Of a stretch of 49,600 nucleotides of DNA, positions 23,979 to 32,087 are shown in pieces; position 1 is the stretch's first letter, and each line of letters starts with the position of its first letter. Source of the DNA: Verrucomicrobiia bacterium (GTDB lineage Bacteria; Verrucomicrobiota; Verrucomicrobiia; Verrucomicrobiales; Akkermansiaceae); contig JAUIJB010000021.1 of NCBI GenBank assembly GCA_030430455.1, forward strand, positions 1 to 49,600, in the 5' to 3' direction. A program made the position numbers and the translations under genes. Below the pieces are notes generated by a model. It made no database searches. It saw only the letters and a program-made list of their open reading frames with translations, and had not been told where the DNA came from.

Positions 23979-25832
23979 CTACGCCGCCTCGATCTCCTGG
24001 CTGTCGACGTCCTCGCGCAGGTTGTTGATGATGAAGTCCTGCCGGTCGGGGGTGTTCTTGCCCATGTAGAAGGCGAGCAGCTCCTTGGTCCCCTTGCCCT
24101 CCTCGAACTCGACCGGGTCGAGCCGCATGTCGGGGCCGATCATGAACTTGAACTCGTCCGGCGAGATCTCGCCGAGGCCCTTGAAGCGGGTGATCTCGGG
24201 GTTGCGGCCGAGCTTCTTCACCGCCGCCGCGCGCTCCTCGTCGTCGTAGCAGTAGATCGTCTCCTTCTTGTTGCGCACCCGGAACAGGGGCGTCTGGAGG
24301 ATCTTGAGGTGGCCCTCGCGGATGACCTCGGGGAAGAACTGCAGGAAGAAGGTCAGCAGCAGCAGGCGGATGTGCATGCCGTCGACGTCGGCGTCGGTGG
24401 CGACCACCACGTGGTTGTAGCGCAGGCCCTCGATGCCGTCCTCGATGCCGAGCGCCGCCTGCAGCAGGGCGAACTCCTCGTTCTCGTAGACCACCTTCTT
24501 GGCCAGGCCGAAGGTGTTGAGCGGCTTGCCGCGCAGCGAGAACACCGCCTGGGTCTCGACGTCGCGGCTCTTGGTGATCGACCCGCTCGCCGAGTCGCCC
24601 TCGGTGATGAACACGGTGCTCGACTCGCGCCTCTTGTGCTTGCTGTCGAGGTGCACCCGGCAGTCGCGCAGCTTCTTGTTGTGGACCTTCGCCTGGCGGG
24701 CGCGCTCGCGGGCCATCTTCTTGATGCCCTTCATGTCCTTGCGCTCCTTCTCGGCGGCGAGGATGCGCTTCTGCATCGCCTCGGCGGCCTTCGGGTTGCG
24801 GTGGAGGTAGTTGTCGAGGTGCTCGCGCAGGAAGTTGCCGATGAAGGTCCGCAGCGTCTCGCCCTCCGGGGCGACGGTGGCCGAGCCGAGCTTGGTCTTG
24901 GTCTGCGACTCGAACACCGGCTCCTCGATCCGCACGCTCACCGCGGCCTCGATGCCGGCGCGGATGTCGCCGGGATCGTACTGCTTCTTGAAGAACCCGC
25001 GCACCACGGTGACCAGGGCCTCACGGAAGGCGGCCAGGTGCGTGCCTCCCTGGGTCGTGTTCTGGCCGTTGACGAAGGTGTAGTAGTCCTCGCCGCCGTC
25101 GGTGCCGTGGGTGAAGGCGATCTCGATGTCCTTGCCGGTGAGGTGGATCGGGCCGTAGAGCGCCTCGCTGTCCATCTCCTCGGCGAGCAGGTCGAGCAGC
25201 CCGTTCTTCGAGCGGAACTTCCTGCCGTTGAAGACGATGGTGAGCCCCGGGTTCAGGTAGCTGTAGTAGCGGCACATCCGCTCGACGTAGGCCGGCTTGA
25301 AGCCGGTCTTGGCCGGGAAGATCGTGCGGTCGACCTCGAAGGCCAGCCGCGTGCCGGGCTTGCCGGGGTCCTTGACGGGGCGCTTCATCTCCTCGACGAC
25401 CTCGCCCTTGCCGAACTCGATCGCCTTGGTGCTGCCGTCGCGCCAGGCCTGGATCTCGAAGAAGCCGGACAGCGCGTTGACCGCCTTGATGCCGACGCCA
25501 TTGAGGCCGACGGTCTTCTTGAAGGCTTCGCTGTCGTACTTGGCGCCGGTGTTGATCTGGGCGGCGCAGTCGTAGAGCTTGCCGAGCGGGATCCCGCGGC
25601 CGAAGTCGCGGACCTCGACGCGGCCCTCGTCGTCGATCTCGATGTGGATCTCGCGGCCGTGCCCCATGACGTACTCGTCGATGGCGTTGTCGATGACCTC
25701 CTTGAGCAGGATGTAGATGCCGTCGTCGGGCGAGGAACCGTCGCCCAGCTTGCCGATGTACATCCCCGGGCGCAGCCGGATGTGCTCCCTCCAGTCCAGG
25801 GACTTGATGTCCGCCTCGGTGTAGTCCGCCAT
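23979..25832 (-). CDS. parE: DNA topoisomerase IV subunit B (type IIA, ParE-like)
   Basis: ATPase/TOPRIM subunit that works with ParC/GyrA to decatenate or relax DNA. In 617 residues the GHKL ATPase motifs are [11 protein letters not shown] (E45, N49), VRDFGRGIP (about 74-82) and [13 protein letters not shown]. The TOPRIM acidic residues are TEGDSASG (about 410-417) and [12 protein letters not shown] (about 478-489). PLRGK-like [11 protein letters not shown] lies between them. The length fits ParE (about 630) and is short for GyrB (about 800), and no GyrB-type insert is present; still, a gyrB name is possible. No parC/gyrA is adjacent. The leader is AT-rich without a clear Shine-Dalgarno. Confidence 0.92.
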   Translation of the reverse strand: MADYTEADIKSLDWREHIRLRPGMYIGKLGDGSSPDDGIYILLKEVIDNAIDEYVMGHGREIHIEIDDEGRVEVRDFGRGIPLGKLYDCAAQINTGAKYDSEAFKKTVGLNGVGIKAVNALSGFFEIQAWRDGSTKAIEFGKGEVVEEMKRPVKDPGKPGTRLAFEVDRTIFPAKTGFKPAYVERMCRYYSYLNPGLTIVFNGRKFRSKNGLLDLLAEEMDSEALYGPIHLTGKDIEIAFTHGTDGGEDYYTFVNGQNTTQGGTHLAAFREALVTVVRGFFKKQYDPGDIRAGIEAAVSVRIEEPVFESQTKTKLGSATVAPEGETLRTFIGNFLREHLDNYLHRNPKAAEAMQKRILAAEKERKDMKGIKKMARERARQAKVHNKKLRDCRVHLDSKHKRRESSTVFITEGDSASGSITKSRDVETQAVFSLRGKPLNTFGLAKKVVYENEEFALLQAALGIEDGIEGLRYNHVVVATDADVDGMHIRLLLLTFFLQFFPEVIREGHLKILQTPLFRVRNKKETIYCYDDEERAAAVKKLGRNPEITRFKGLGEISPDEFKFMIGPDMRLDPVEFEEGKGTKELLAFYMGKNTPDRQDFIINNLREDVDSQEIEAA

Positions 25833-25909
25833 GAGAATTACTTTGGATTTCTTAGGAATTCACCCGCGGGCTGGCAAGCTTGCAGCCCGATTTGGGGGAA
25901 ATCCGGCCT

Positions 25910-27754
25910 TCAGGGGCCTTCCGGCGGGGCGCCGCCGCCCTCGCCCGGCGTGTCGCTCCGCGCCGCCCGGGCGAGCCCGAGTTGCCACTGGCGGACGGCG
26001 AAGGGGGCGCGCCCGCGGGTCCGCAGGCCGGAGTGGAGCGCGTGGAGCTCGTCGACCAGCGCCCGCGCCTCGTCGGCCGGCAGCTCGTAGTCCGCGGGCT
26101 CGGCCTGCTGCAGGCGCTCCCAGTCGGCGAGGTAGTCCCGCGCGATCCCGGCGTAGCCGCCGAGCTGGCCGCTGCCGCCCTCGGCCTCGCGGATCACCCG
26201 CTCGAACAGCGGCGCGGCTCGGTCCATCAACCCCTGCTCCCAGTTCTTGAGCGCCGCCATCATCGAGACCAGGCCCGCCACGGCCGGCGGATCGCCCTCG
26301 CCCGCCCCGCTCATCGGGGCCAACTCGTCGATCGCCTCCAGCGAGCGCCCGAGGGTCGCCGCGATGGCCGGGTCGAGGGTGCTGGCCGCCTCGATGTGCC
26401 GGCGCGCCTTGTCCGCCTCGCTGCGCGCCTCGTCCCCGCGCCCCTCCATCAGCGCGGCCATGACCGCCTCGCAGGCCGCCCACGAACCGGTCGGCTCCAT
26501 CACGTGGGGGTCGTCGCGGACCGCGGCGAAGGCCTCGCGGGCACTGAGGAACTCGCGCTGTGCCAGCGCGTCGACGGCCGCCCGGTAGCGCCGCGAGAGG
26601 CGCACGGCGGCCTGGTCGCGCGGGTCGATCTCGAGGACCTCGGGCTCGGCCTCGACCTCGCCGGCGTCGGCTTCCACGGGCGCCTCGACCTCCCCGCCGC
26701 CGCGGCCCGTCCACCAGACGGCGAAGCCGAGCGCGGCGACGACCAGCAGCATGGCCGCCGCCAGCGAGAGCTTCTCGCGACGCCGCGCCGCCGAGCGGCG
26801 CTCGCGCCCGTCCGGGGCGTCCGCGCCGCCGTCGAGCGCGGCCAGCGCCGCCTTGAGGTCGGCGATCAGCTCGTCGTACGACGCCGGGCGCCGGTCCGGG
26901 TCGTGCGCCATCGCGCGGTCGATCGTGCGGCAGGTCGCCGGGTGCAGCCCCTTGGCGGCCTGCGCCAGGGGCTTGATCGCGCGCTTCGCCTCGCGCAGGC
27001 GCTCGGTGTTCATCGACTCCTCGGCGCAGGGCGGCACCCCGGCGAGGGCGTGGTAGAAGCTCGCCCCGAAGGCGTAGATGTCGGAGCGGAAGTCCTCCGG
27101 CAGGCCCTCGATCGTCTCGGGCGGCACGTAGTACGGTGTCGCCCAGAGTTCATCGGCCTGGGCGGTGCCGCCCTTGGTGACGAGGGCCAGGCCGAAGTCG
27201 ACCAGCTTGGCGTTGCCCTCGGCATCGAGCAGGATGTTGCCCGGCTTGACGTCGCGGTGGATCAGGCCGGCCGCCTGGGCCGCCTTGAGTCCCTCGGCCA
27301 CCTGGATCGCGATCGGCAGCACCTCCTCCTCGGGGATCGACCCGCGCTCGCGGATGTGGTGCTCGTAGTGGCCGCCGGGGACGAACTCCATCCCGATGAA
27401 GAACCGCCCGGAGGCCCGCCCGGTGGTGAACACGCGGACGACGTGCGGGTGGGAGATCGACGCGGTGATCCGGGCCTCCTCCTCGAAGGCGGCGATGCGC
27501 TTCTCGTCGCGCGAGTATTCCTCGCTGAGGATCTTCACCACCGCCTCGCGGCCCAGGGTGAGGTCCTCGGCGACGAACACCATGCTCATGCCGCCGACGG
27601 CGTGCCGGCGGGTCAGGCGGTAGGGGCCGAAGGCGGTCTTGACCCGGCTGTGTTCCCCGCACGCCGGGCACGCGACGTTGGTGAAGGGAGCCAGCGTGGT
27701 GATGTCCATCTCGGCCCCGCAGGCCGTGCACCGGACAATCTCGCGCTCGCGCAT
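25910..27754 (-). CDS. Zinc-ribbon serine/threonine protein kinase, single-pass membrane
   Basis: 614-residue Hanks-type kinase. The N-terminus has a zinc ribbon (CTACG at 9-13, CPACG at 29-33). The kinase domain (about 45-300) has a glycine loop read as AVGGMSMVF, Lys74 in AVVKIL, catalytic loop HRDVKPGN (D168) and DFG (186-188). One membrane helix (about 329-348) leads to an alpha-helical extracytoplasmic region (about 375-600) resembling TPR-like repeats. It likely senses an envelope signal and phosphorylates cytoplasmic targets; substrates are unknown. ATG 27754 is chosen because it starts just before the ribbon; eleven in-frame codons upstream are unconvincing. It diverges from rluD with 92 bases between. 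Confidence 0.88.
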   Translation of the reverse strand: MREREIVRCTACGAEMDITTLAPFTNVACPACGEHSRVKTAFGPYRLTRRHAVGGMSMVFVAEDLTLGREAVVKILSEEYSRDEKRIAAFEEEARITASISHPHVVRVFTTGRASGRFFIGMEFVPGGHYEHHIRERGSIPEEEVLPIAIQVAEGLKAAQAAGLIHRDVKPGNILLDAEGNAKLVDFGLALVTKGGTAQADELWATPYYVPPETIEGLPEDFRSDIYAFGASFYHALAGVPPCAEESMNTERLREAKRAIKPLAQAAKGLHPATCRTIDRAMAHDPDRRPASYDELIADLKAALAALDGGADAPDGRERRSAARRREKLSLAAAMLLVVAALGFAVWWTGRGGGEVEAPVEADAGEVEAEPEVLEIDPRDQAAVRLSRRYRAAVDALAQREFLSAREAFAAVRDDPHVMEPTGSWAACEAVMAALMEGRGDEARSEADKARRHIEAASTLDPAIAATLGRSLEAIDELAPMSGAGEGDPPAVAGLVSMMAALKNWEQGLMDRAAPLFERVIREAEGGSGQLGGYAGIARDYLADWERLQQAEPADYELPADEARALVDELHALHSGLRTRGRAPFAVRQWQLGLARAARSDTPGEGGGAPPEGP

Positions 27755-27846
27755 GCGCGAACCTAGCCGCGCGCCGGCGGGGCGCAATGCTTCAATGCCC
27801 CGTGGTGGTTGACAGCGCCCGGGGGCATCCCGAACCTCGGCGCGCC

Positions 27847-28770
27847 ATGGAACTGGTCGTGGAGAGTGACGCCGGGAAGCGGCTCGACGTCTACCTCGTC
27901 GACCGGCTCGAGGACCTGTCGCGCTCGCGGATCCAGGAGCTGATCCGCGAGCAGTTCATCCGGCGCAACTCGCTGCCGGCGAAGCCGCGCGACCCGGTGG
28001 CGCTGGGCGACCGCATCCAGGTGGCGATCCCCGAGGCCGTGCCCGCCGAGGCCCTTCCCCAGGAAATCCCGCTGCGGGTGCTGTTCGAGGACGAGCACCT
28101 GGTGGTCATCGACAAGGACGCCGGGATCGTCGTCCACCCGGCCGCCGGCAACCCGGACGGCACGCTGGTCAACGCCCTGCTGCACCACTGCCGCGGGCAG
28201 CTATCCGGCATCGGCGGCGTCGAGCGCCCGGGCATCGTCCACCGCCTCGACAAGGACACCTCCGGCTGCCTGATCGTCGCCAAGACCGACCCGGTCCACC
28301 GCGCCCTCGTCGAGCAGTTCGCCGGGCGCACGACCACCAAGACCTACCTCGCCGTCGTCCAGGGGCGCCCCGCGCCGGACCGCGACACCGTCTTCACCCA
28401 CATCGGCCGCCACCCGGTGAACCGCCAGCGGATGGCGGTGGTCAACCCGCCGGGCGGCAAGACGGCGATCACCGACTACGAGTGGCTGGCGACGGACCCC
28501 TCGACCGACAGCAGCCTGGTGCGCTGCGACCTCCACACCGGCCGCACCCACCAGATCCGCGTGCACATGCTGCACAAGGGATGCCCGCTCGTCGGCGACC
28601 CGATCTACGCCAAGCCGGCCCGCCAGAAGGCGACGACCGGGCGACTGATGCTGCACGCCTGGAAGCTCGCCGTCGACCACCCGGTCAGCGGCAGGCGCCT
28701 CGAGTCGACGGCGCCGATCCCCGCCGAGTTCCTGCCCTGGCTCGAGCTCGCCGACCAGCCCATCCCGTGA
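27847..28770 (+). CDS. rluD: RluD-family 23S rRNA pseudouridine synthase
   Basis: Isomerises specific uridines of large-subunit rRNA to pseudouridine. The 307-residue product has an N-terminal S4 domain (about 8-60, RLDVYLVDRLEDLSRSRIQE) and the RluA-type catalytic core with PGIVHRLDKDTSG (catalytic Asp135) and the later CDLHTGRTHQIRVH. RluD itself (H69 of 23S rRNA) is the best guess from the S4 domain; RluC-like specificity is possible. ATG 27847 begins at the S4 start; an in-frame ATG at 27787 adds 20 unrelated residues. It heads a plus-strand run of closely spaced genes. Confidence 0.9.
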   Translation: MELVVESDAGKRLDVYLVDRLEDLSRSRIQELIREQFIRRNSLPAKPRDPVALGDRIQVAIPEAVPAEALPQEIPLRVLFEDEHLVVIDKDAGIVVHPAAGNPDGTLVNALLHHCRGQLSGIGGVERPGIVHRLDKDTSGCLIVAKTDPVHRALVEQFAGRTTTKTYLAVVQGRPAPDRDTVFTHIGRHPVNRQRMAVVNPPGGKTAITDYEWLATDPSTDSSLVRCDLHTGRTHQIRVHMLHKGCPLVGDPIYAKPARQKATTGRLMLHAWKLAVDHPVSGRRLESTAPIPAEFLPWLELADQPIP

Positions 28771-28780
28771 ACCATTCCCC

Positions 28781-29734
28781 ATGAAAATCGTCTTCCTCGA
28801 CACCGCCACCGTGGACCGCGGTGACATCGACTTCGCCGAGCTCGCCGAACTCGGCGACTTCACCGGCCACCCGACGACCAGCCCCGACGAGGTCGCCGAC
28901 CGCGTCGCCGACGCCACGGTCATCATCACCAACAAGGTCGTGATCACGCCGGTGGTGCTCGAGGCCGCCCAGGGACTGAAGCTGGTCCTCGCCGCCGCGA
29001 CCGGGGTGAACCACATCGACCTCGAGGCCTGCGAGCGCCGCGCGATCGGCGTCGCCAACGTCGCCGGATACTCGACCGACAGCGTCGCCCAGCACGTCTT
29101 CGCGGTGATCCTCGAGCTGGTCACCCGGGTCTCGAGCTACGCGTCCCGGGTGCGCGAGGACTGGCCGGCCTCCCCGACCTTCACCCGCCTCGACCACCCG
29201 CTCACCGAGCTCGCCGGCAAGACGCTCGGGATCGTCGGCCTCGGCGCCATCGGCAACGCGGTCGCCCGGGTCGCCGGGGCCTTCGGCATGGAGGTCGTCG
29301 CGCTCGCCCGCGACGGCGCCTCGCGCAGCGCGGACATCCGCCGCCTGCCGGAGGCGGAGTTCTTCGCCGCCGCCGACGTCGTCTCGCTGCACTGCCCGTT
29401 GACCAAGGAGACCCGCGGGCTCATTGACCGGCGCCGCCTCGGCCTGATGAAGCCGGGGGCGCTGCTGATCAACACCGGGCGCGGCCCGCTTCTCGACGAG
29501 GAGGCCGTGGCCGAGGCGCTGCGCGAAGGCCACCTCGGGGGCGCCGGGCTCGACGTGCTCTCGGTCGAGCCGCCGCCGGCCGACCACCCGCTGCTCGCCG
29601 ACGACCTGCCGAACCTGATCGTCACGCCGCACACCGCCTGGTCGACCATCGAGGCCCGCCGCCGCCTCGTCGCCGGGCTCGCCGAAAACCTGCGTTCCTT
29701 CCTCGGTGGTGGACGGCGCAACCGCATCCTCTGA
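28781..29734 (+). CDS. D-2-hydroxyacid dehydrogenase (glycerate/hydroxypyruvate type)
   Basis: 317-residue NAD(P)-dependent oxidoreductase that interconverts a 2-keto acid and the D-2-hydroxy acid. The Rossmann GxGxxG is in GIVGLGAIGNAVA (153-158). Active-site residues are Arg234 (INTGRGPLLDE), Glu263 (SVEPPP) and His284 (TPHTAW). The overall pattern, including AAATGVNHIDL near residue 71, resembles glycerate dehydrogenase (HprA), but the substrate is not certain. It begins 10 bases after rluD and ends 3 bases before the next gene, so it is in the same transcript. Confidence 0.88.
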   Translation: MKIVFLDTATVDRGDIDFAELAELGDFTGHPTTSPDEVADRVADATVIITNKVVITPVVLEAAQGLKLVLAAATGVNHIDLEACERRAIGVANVAGYSTDSVAQHVFAVILELVTRVSSYASRVREDWPASPTFTRLDHPLTELAGKTLGIVGLGAIGNAVARVAGAFGMEVVALARDGASRSADIRRLPEAEFFAAADVVSLHCPLTKETRGLIDRRRLGLMKPGALLINTGRGPLLDEEAVAEALREGHLGGAGLDVLSVEPPPADHPLLADDLPNLIVTPHTAWSTIEARRRLVAGLAENLRSFLGGGRRNRIL

Positions 29735-29737
29735 ACC

Positions 29738-30034
29738 ATGCATCCCAGCGACGATCCCGACCCGCCGGACGAGGCCGACGAGGACCCGGCGTCCGACGCC
29801 TTCTTCGGCGACCTCATCGCCGCCGTCGACCAGCAGATCGCCTCGCCGGCGACGCACTACGTGGCGCAGGCCCACGCGCGCCTGGTCCGCGAAGGCCTCG
29901 GCGAGGACGAGGCGAAGGAATTGATCGCGGCCTGCCTGGCCGAGGAGAGCGACCGCATGTTCCGCAGCCGCCGGCCCTTCGACGAAAGGGCCTACCGCGA
30001 GCGCCTCGATCATCTCCCCGGCGAGGGCGCCTGA
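29738..30034 (+). CDS. Uncharacterised small acidic helical protein
   Basis: 98 residues; I do not recognise a named family. The first 20 residues are Asp/Pro-rich. The rest is predicted helical, with AAVDQQIASPATHYVAQAHA and LIAACLAEESDRMF suggesting a compact helical bundle, and no Cys pairs, signal or membrane helix. It starts 3 bases after the dehydrogenase stop, and a KH-domain gene follows, so co-expression with rRNA/RNA functions is likely. Its last codons lie inside a 26-bp tandem duplication. Confidence 0.7.
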   Translation: MHPSDDPDPPDEADEDPASDAFFGDLIAAVDQQIASPATHYVAQAHARLVREGLGEDEAKELIAACLAEESDRMFRSRRPFDERAYRERLDHLPGEGA

Positions 30035-30062
30035 GCCATCCACCCGGCGAGGGCGCCTGAGC
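30011..30062 (+). repeat. 26-bp tandem duplication across a stop codon
   Basis: Units 30011-30036 and 30037-30062 share CGGCGAGGGCGCCTGAGC, differing only near the left end (CATCTCCCC versus CATCCACCC). The first unit contains the end and stop of the upstream gene, so the second is a noncoding copy of the gene's 3' end. Confidence 0.85.
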
Positions 30063-30119
30063 CCCGCATCCCGGCGTGTGTCCTTGATCCCACCCGGGAA
30101 AGCCTCCAGATTGACCCTC

Positions 30120-30416
30120 ATGCAGGCGGTCACCGATCAGATTCGGAATTTTCTCCAGTATGTCGCCGTCCAGTTCATCGAGTACCCACAGGAGGCCCAG
30201 CTGAAGGTCGCCGAGCTCGGCCCGCAGCGGCTGCGCTTCAAGCTGATCCTGCGCAGTCCGGACGTCGCCATGCTGATCGGCCGCAACGGCTTCTCCGCCT
30301 CGGCCATCCGCGGCGCGCTCAAGGGCGCCGCCGAGCGCGAGGGCGTCCAGGTGACCCTCCAGATCCACTCGCACGAGGAGGAGGCCGAGATGATGGCCCG
30401 CGAGGAATCGCCATGA
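30120..30416 (+). CDS. khpA: KH-domain RNA-binding protein (KhpA-like)
   Basis: 98-residue single KH domain. The RNA-binding GxxG loop is in VAMLIGRNGFSASAIRG (GRNG 54-57), preceded by strand LRFKLILRSPD and followed by the helix ALKGAAEREGVQVTL, matching KhpA (family about 76-85 residues), which acts with KhpB in small-RNA and cell-envelope regulation. ATG 30120 is preferred since it begins the first helix; a GTG at 30078 would add 14 residues. Its stop overlaps the GH3 start by four bases (ATGA). Confidence 0.82.
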   Translation: MQAVTDQIRNFLQYVAVQFIEYPQEAQLKVAELGPQRLRFKLILRSPDVAMLIGRNGFSASAIRGALKGAAEREGVQVTLQIHSHEEEAEMMAREESP

Positions 30417-31480
30417 ACCTGCTCCTTCTCGGGATCGAGGGGCCCGAAGTCAGCGCGGCGGAGCGACGCCTCGTCAGCGACCTGCAACCGGCGGGCTTCA
30501 TCCTGTTCCGGCGCAATCTCGTCGACCCGGCGCAGTCGCGGGCGCTGGTCGACCGCCTGCGCGGGCTCTGCGACCACGAGCCGATCGTCTCGATCGACCA
30601 GGAGGGCGGCCGGGTGGTGCGCACCGACGGCTTCGCGCCCGAGGTCCCGTCGGCGCCCGAACTCGCCGCCCACGGCCAGCCCAACCTGATCGCCCGCTGC
30701 GCCTGCGCCACCGCCGACCAGCTGCGCCTGCTCGGCTTCAACCTCGACTTCGCCCCGGTCGTCGACCTCGACCACTTCCCGGGTGAGCCCAACGCGCTGC
30801 GCGGGCGCAGCTGGGGCAGCGACCCGCAGCGGGTCATCGACCACGCCGGCATGTGGAACCGCTGGCTGCGCAAGCGCGGCGTCCACGGCTGCGCCAAGCA
30901 CTTCCCGGCGGGTGGCCGGGCCCGCAGCGACCCCCACCACGACCTTCCTGTCAGCGATGCCGGCTGGGAGACCCTGCAGGCCGCGGACGTGCTCCCTTAC
31001 ACCGCGCTGATGCCCGAGCTGGATGCGGTCATGGTCGGCCACGTCGTCTTTCCCGCCCTCGACCCCGACCGGCCGGCCTCGCTGTCGCCGCGGGTCGTGC
31101 GCGACCGGCTGCGCCTGCAGCTCGGCTTCGACGACCACCTCGTGCTCACCGACGACCTCGACATGGATGCCATCCGCGACCACTTCCCGCATCCGCGCGA
31201 TGCGGCCATGGCGATCGAGGCGGGCAACGACGCGGCGATGATCTGCCACGACTCCGGGCGGGCGGAGTCCGCGGCGAAGGCGATCGCCGCACTGCCCTCG
31301 CCGCTGCTCGACGACGCCCACAAGCGGGTCGAGCGATTCCTAAAGCGGCTGCACCCGCCGCCGCGCTGGTCGGACGGCGAGTGGGACAAGGCCTGCCGCG
31401 AGATGGAATCCCTGCGCCGGGAAGTCCCGCGGCTCGGTGGTGAGGCCGCCGAGGCGGGCTCGCCGGTCGGCGACTACTGA
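30413..31480 (+). CDS. nagZ: GH3 beta-N-acetylhexosaminidase-like protein (NagZ type)
   Basis: 355-residue cytoplasmic enzyme of GH3, predicted to remove N-acetylglucosamine from recycled muropeptides. The barrel start GFILFRRNLVDP and IDQEGGRV (61-68) are typical NagZ signatures. The loop KHFPGHG is altered to KHFPAGG (162-168), while the catalytic His of the DSHxxLP loop is kept as DPHHDLP (H175) and the nucleophile lies in LTDDLDM (D247). The loss of the His in GHG could alter activity. It is translationally coupled to the KH gene and ends a plus-strand run. A convergent repeat region follows. Confidence 0.82.
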   Translation: MNLLLLGIEGPEVSAAERRLVSDLQPAGFILFRRNLVDPAQSRALVDRLRGLCDHEPIVSIDQEGGRVVRTDGFAPEVPSAPELAAHGQPNLIARCACATADQLRLLGFNLDFAPVVDLDHFPGEPNALRGRSWGSDPQRVIDHAGMWNRWLRKRGVHGCAKHFPAGGRARSDPHHDLPVSDAGWETLQAADVLPYTALMPELDAVMVGHVVFPALDPDRPASLSPRVVRDRLRLQLGFDDHLVLTDDLDMDAIRDHFPHPRDAAMAIEAGNDAAMICHDSGRAESAAKAIAALPSPLLDDAHKRVERFLKRLHPPPRWSDGEWDKACREMESLRREVPRLGGEAAEAGSPVGDY

Positions 31481-31496
31481 TGCCCTCGCGCTGCTT

Positions 31497-31524
31497 GAGT
31501 AGCGGGTAGCAGGTAGCGAGTAGC
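31497..31524 (+). repeat. Short heptamer array (NNGTAGC)
   Basis: Four tandem heptamers GAGTAGC, GGGTAGC, AGGTAGC, GAGTAGC, starting 16 bases after the GH3 stop in the convergent junction with folB. The 244-bp junction (31481-31724) also has the hairpin CAGGCTTCAGCCTG at about 31586 and the GCCGACTTCAGTCGGC repeat; no gene is seen in it. Confidence 0.75.
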
Positions 31525-31632
31525 TGGGGAGAATTCGAACCCCGCGACTCCAGACGCGCCCGGATCACCCTCCCGATCGGACCGCAGGCTTCAGCCTGCC
31601 GAGTCGCCCATGCACCCCGCCTTCACACCTCA

Positions 31633-31655
31633 CAGCCGACTGAAGTCGGCGCTCC
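31633..31655 (-). repeat. GCCGACTTCAGTCGGC hairpin repeat, copy 2
   Basis: Exact inverted copy of 23817-23839 (23 bases). A GAGCACGAGGATGAC tract about 30 bases further right mirrors the CGTCCTCGTC tract that follows copy 1. Confidence 0.7.
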
Positions 31656-31724
31656 GATCTCCACATCGTCCCCGCTCGACCTGAGGCATCGAGCACGAGG
31701 ATGACCCGGTCCTCCACCTGCCCG

Positions 31725-32087
31725 CTACCGCCCGCGACCACCCCGCCGCACGCTCACGCCCACCGCATCGACCTGCGGCAGGATGAACTTGCGCAGGGTC
31801 ACGGCGGCCTCGGCGACCCCCTGGAACTCGAGCACGCACGCGGCAATCTCGTCGGCGAGGGTCTCGAGCAGGCGCCGCTCGCGCTCGCCGGCGAGCACCT
31901 CGACCGCGGTGACCACGGCGTGGTAGTCGACGGTCCGCCCGATCTCGTCGGCGAGGCCGCCGAACTCCGTCGCGGGGACGATCTCGATGTCGGCGCGCAG
32001 TTCCTGCGGTGTGGCCCGCTCATGGGCGGGAACGCCGATGCGGACCCGCAGGCGCAGGCCCTCGATGAGGATCCGGTCGGCACTCAC
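31725..32087 (-). CDS. folB: Dihydroneopterin aldolase
   Basis: Cleaves 7,8-dihydroneopterin to the hydroxymethyl-dihydropterin used for folate. The 120-residue product has family length (about 120). The active-site Glu is in IGVPAHERATPQELRADIEI and the catalytic Lys in TLRKFILPQVDAVGVSVRR. The start is GTG 32087, which overlaps the upstream stop as GTGA, showing tight coupling to the HAD-Nudix gene. Nudix proteins also act in folate synthesis (dihydroneopterin triphosphate removal), so the coupling could be functional, but that is inference. Confidence 0.88.
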   Translation of the reverse strand: MSADRILIEGLRLRVRIGVPAHERATPQELRADIEIVPATEFGGLADEIGRTVDYHAVVTAVEVLAGERERRLLETLADEIAACVLEFQGVAEAAVTLRKFILPQVDAVGVSVRRGGRGR

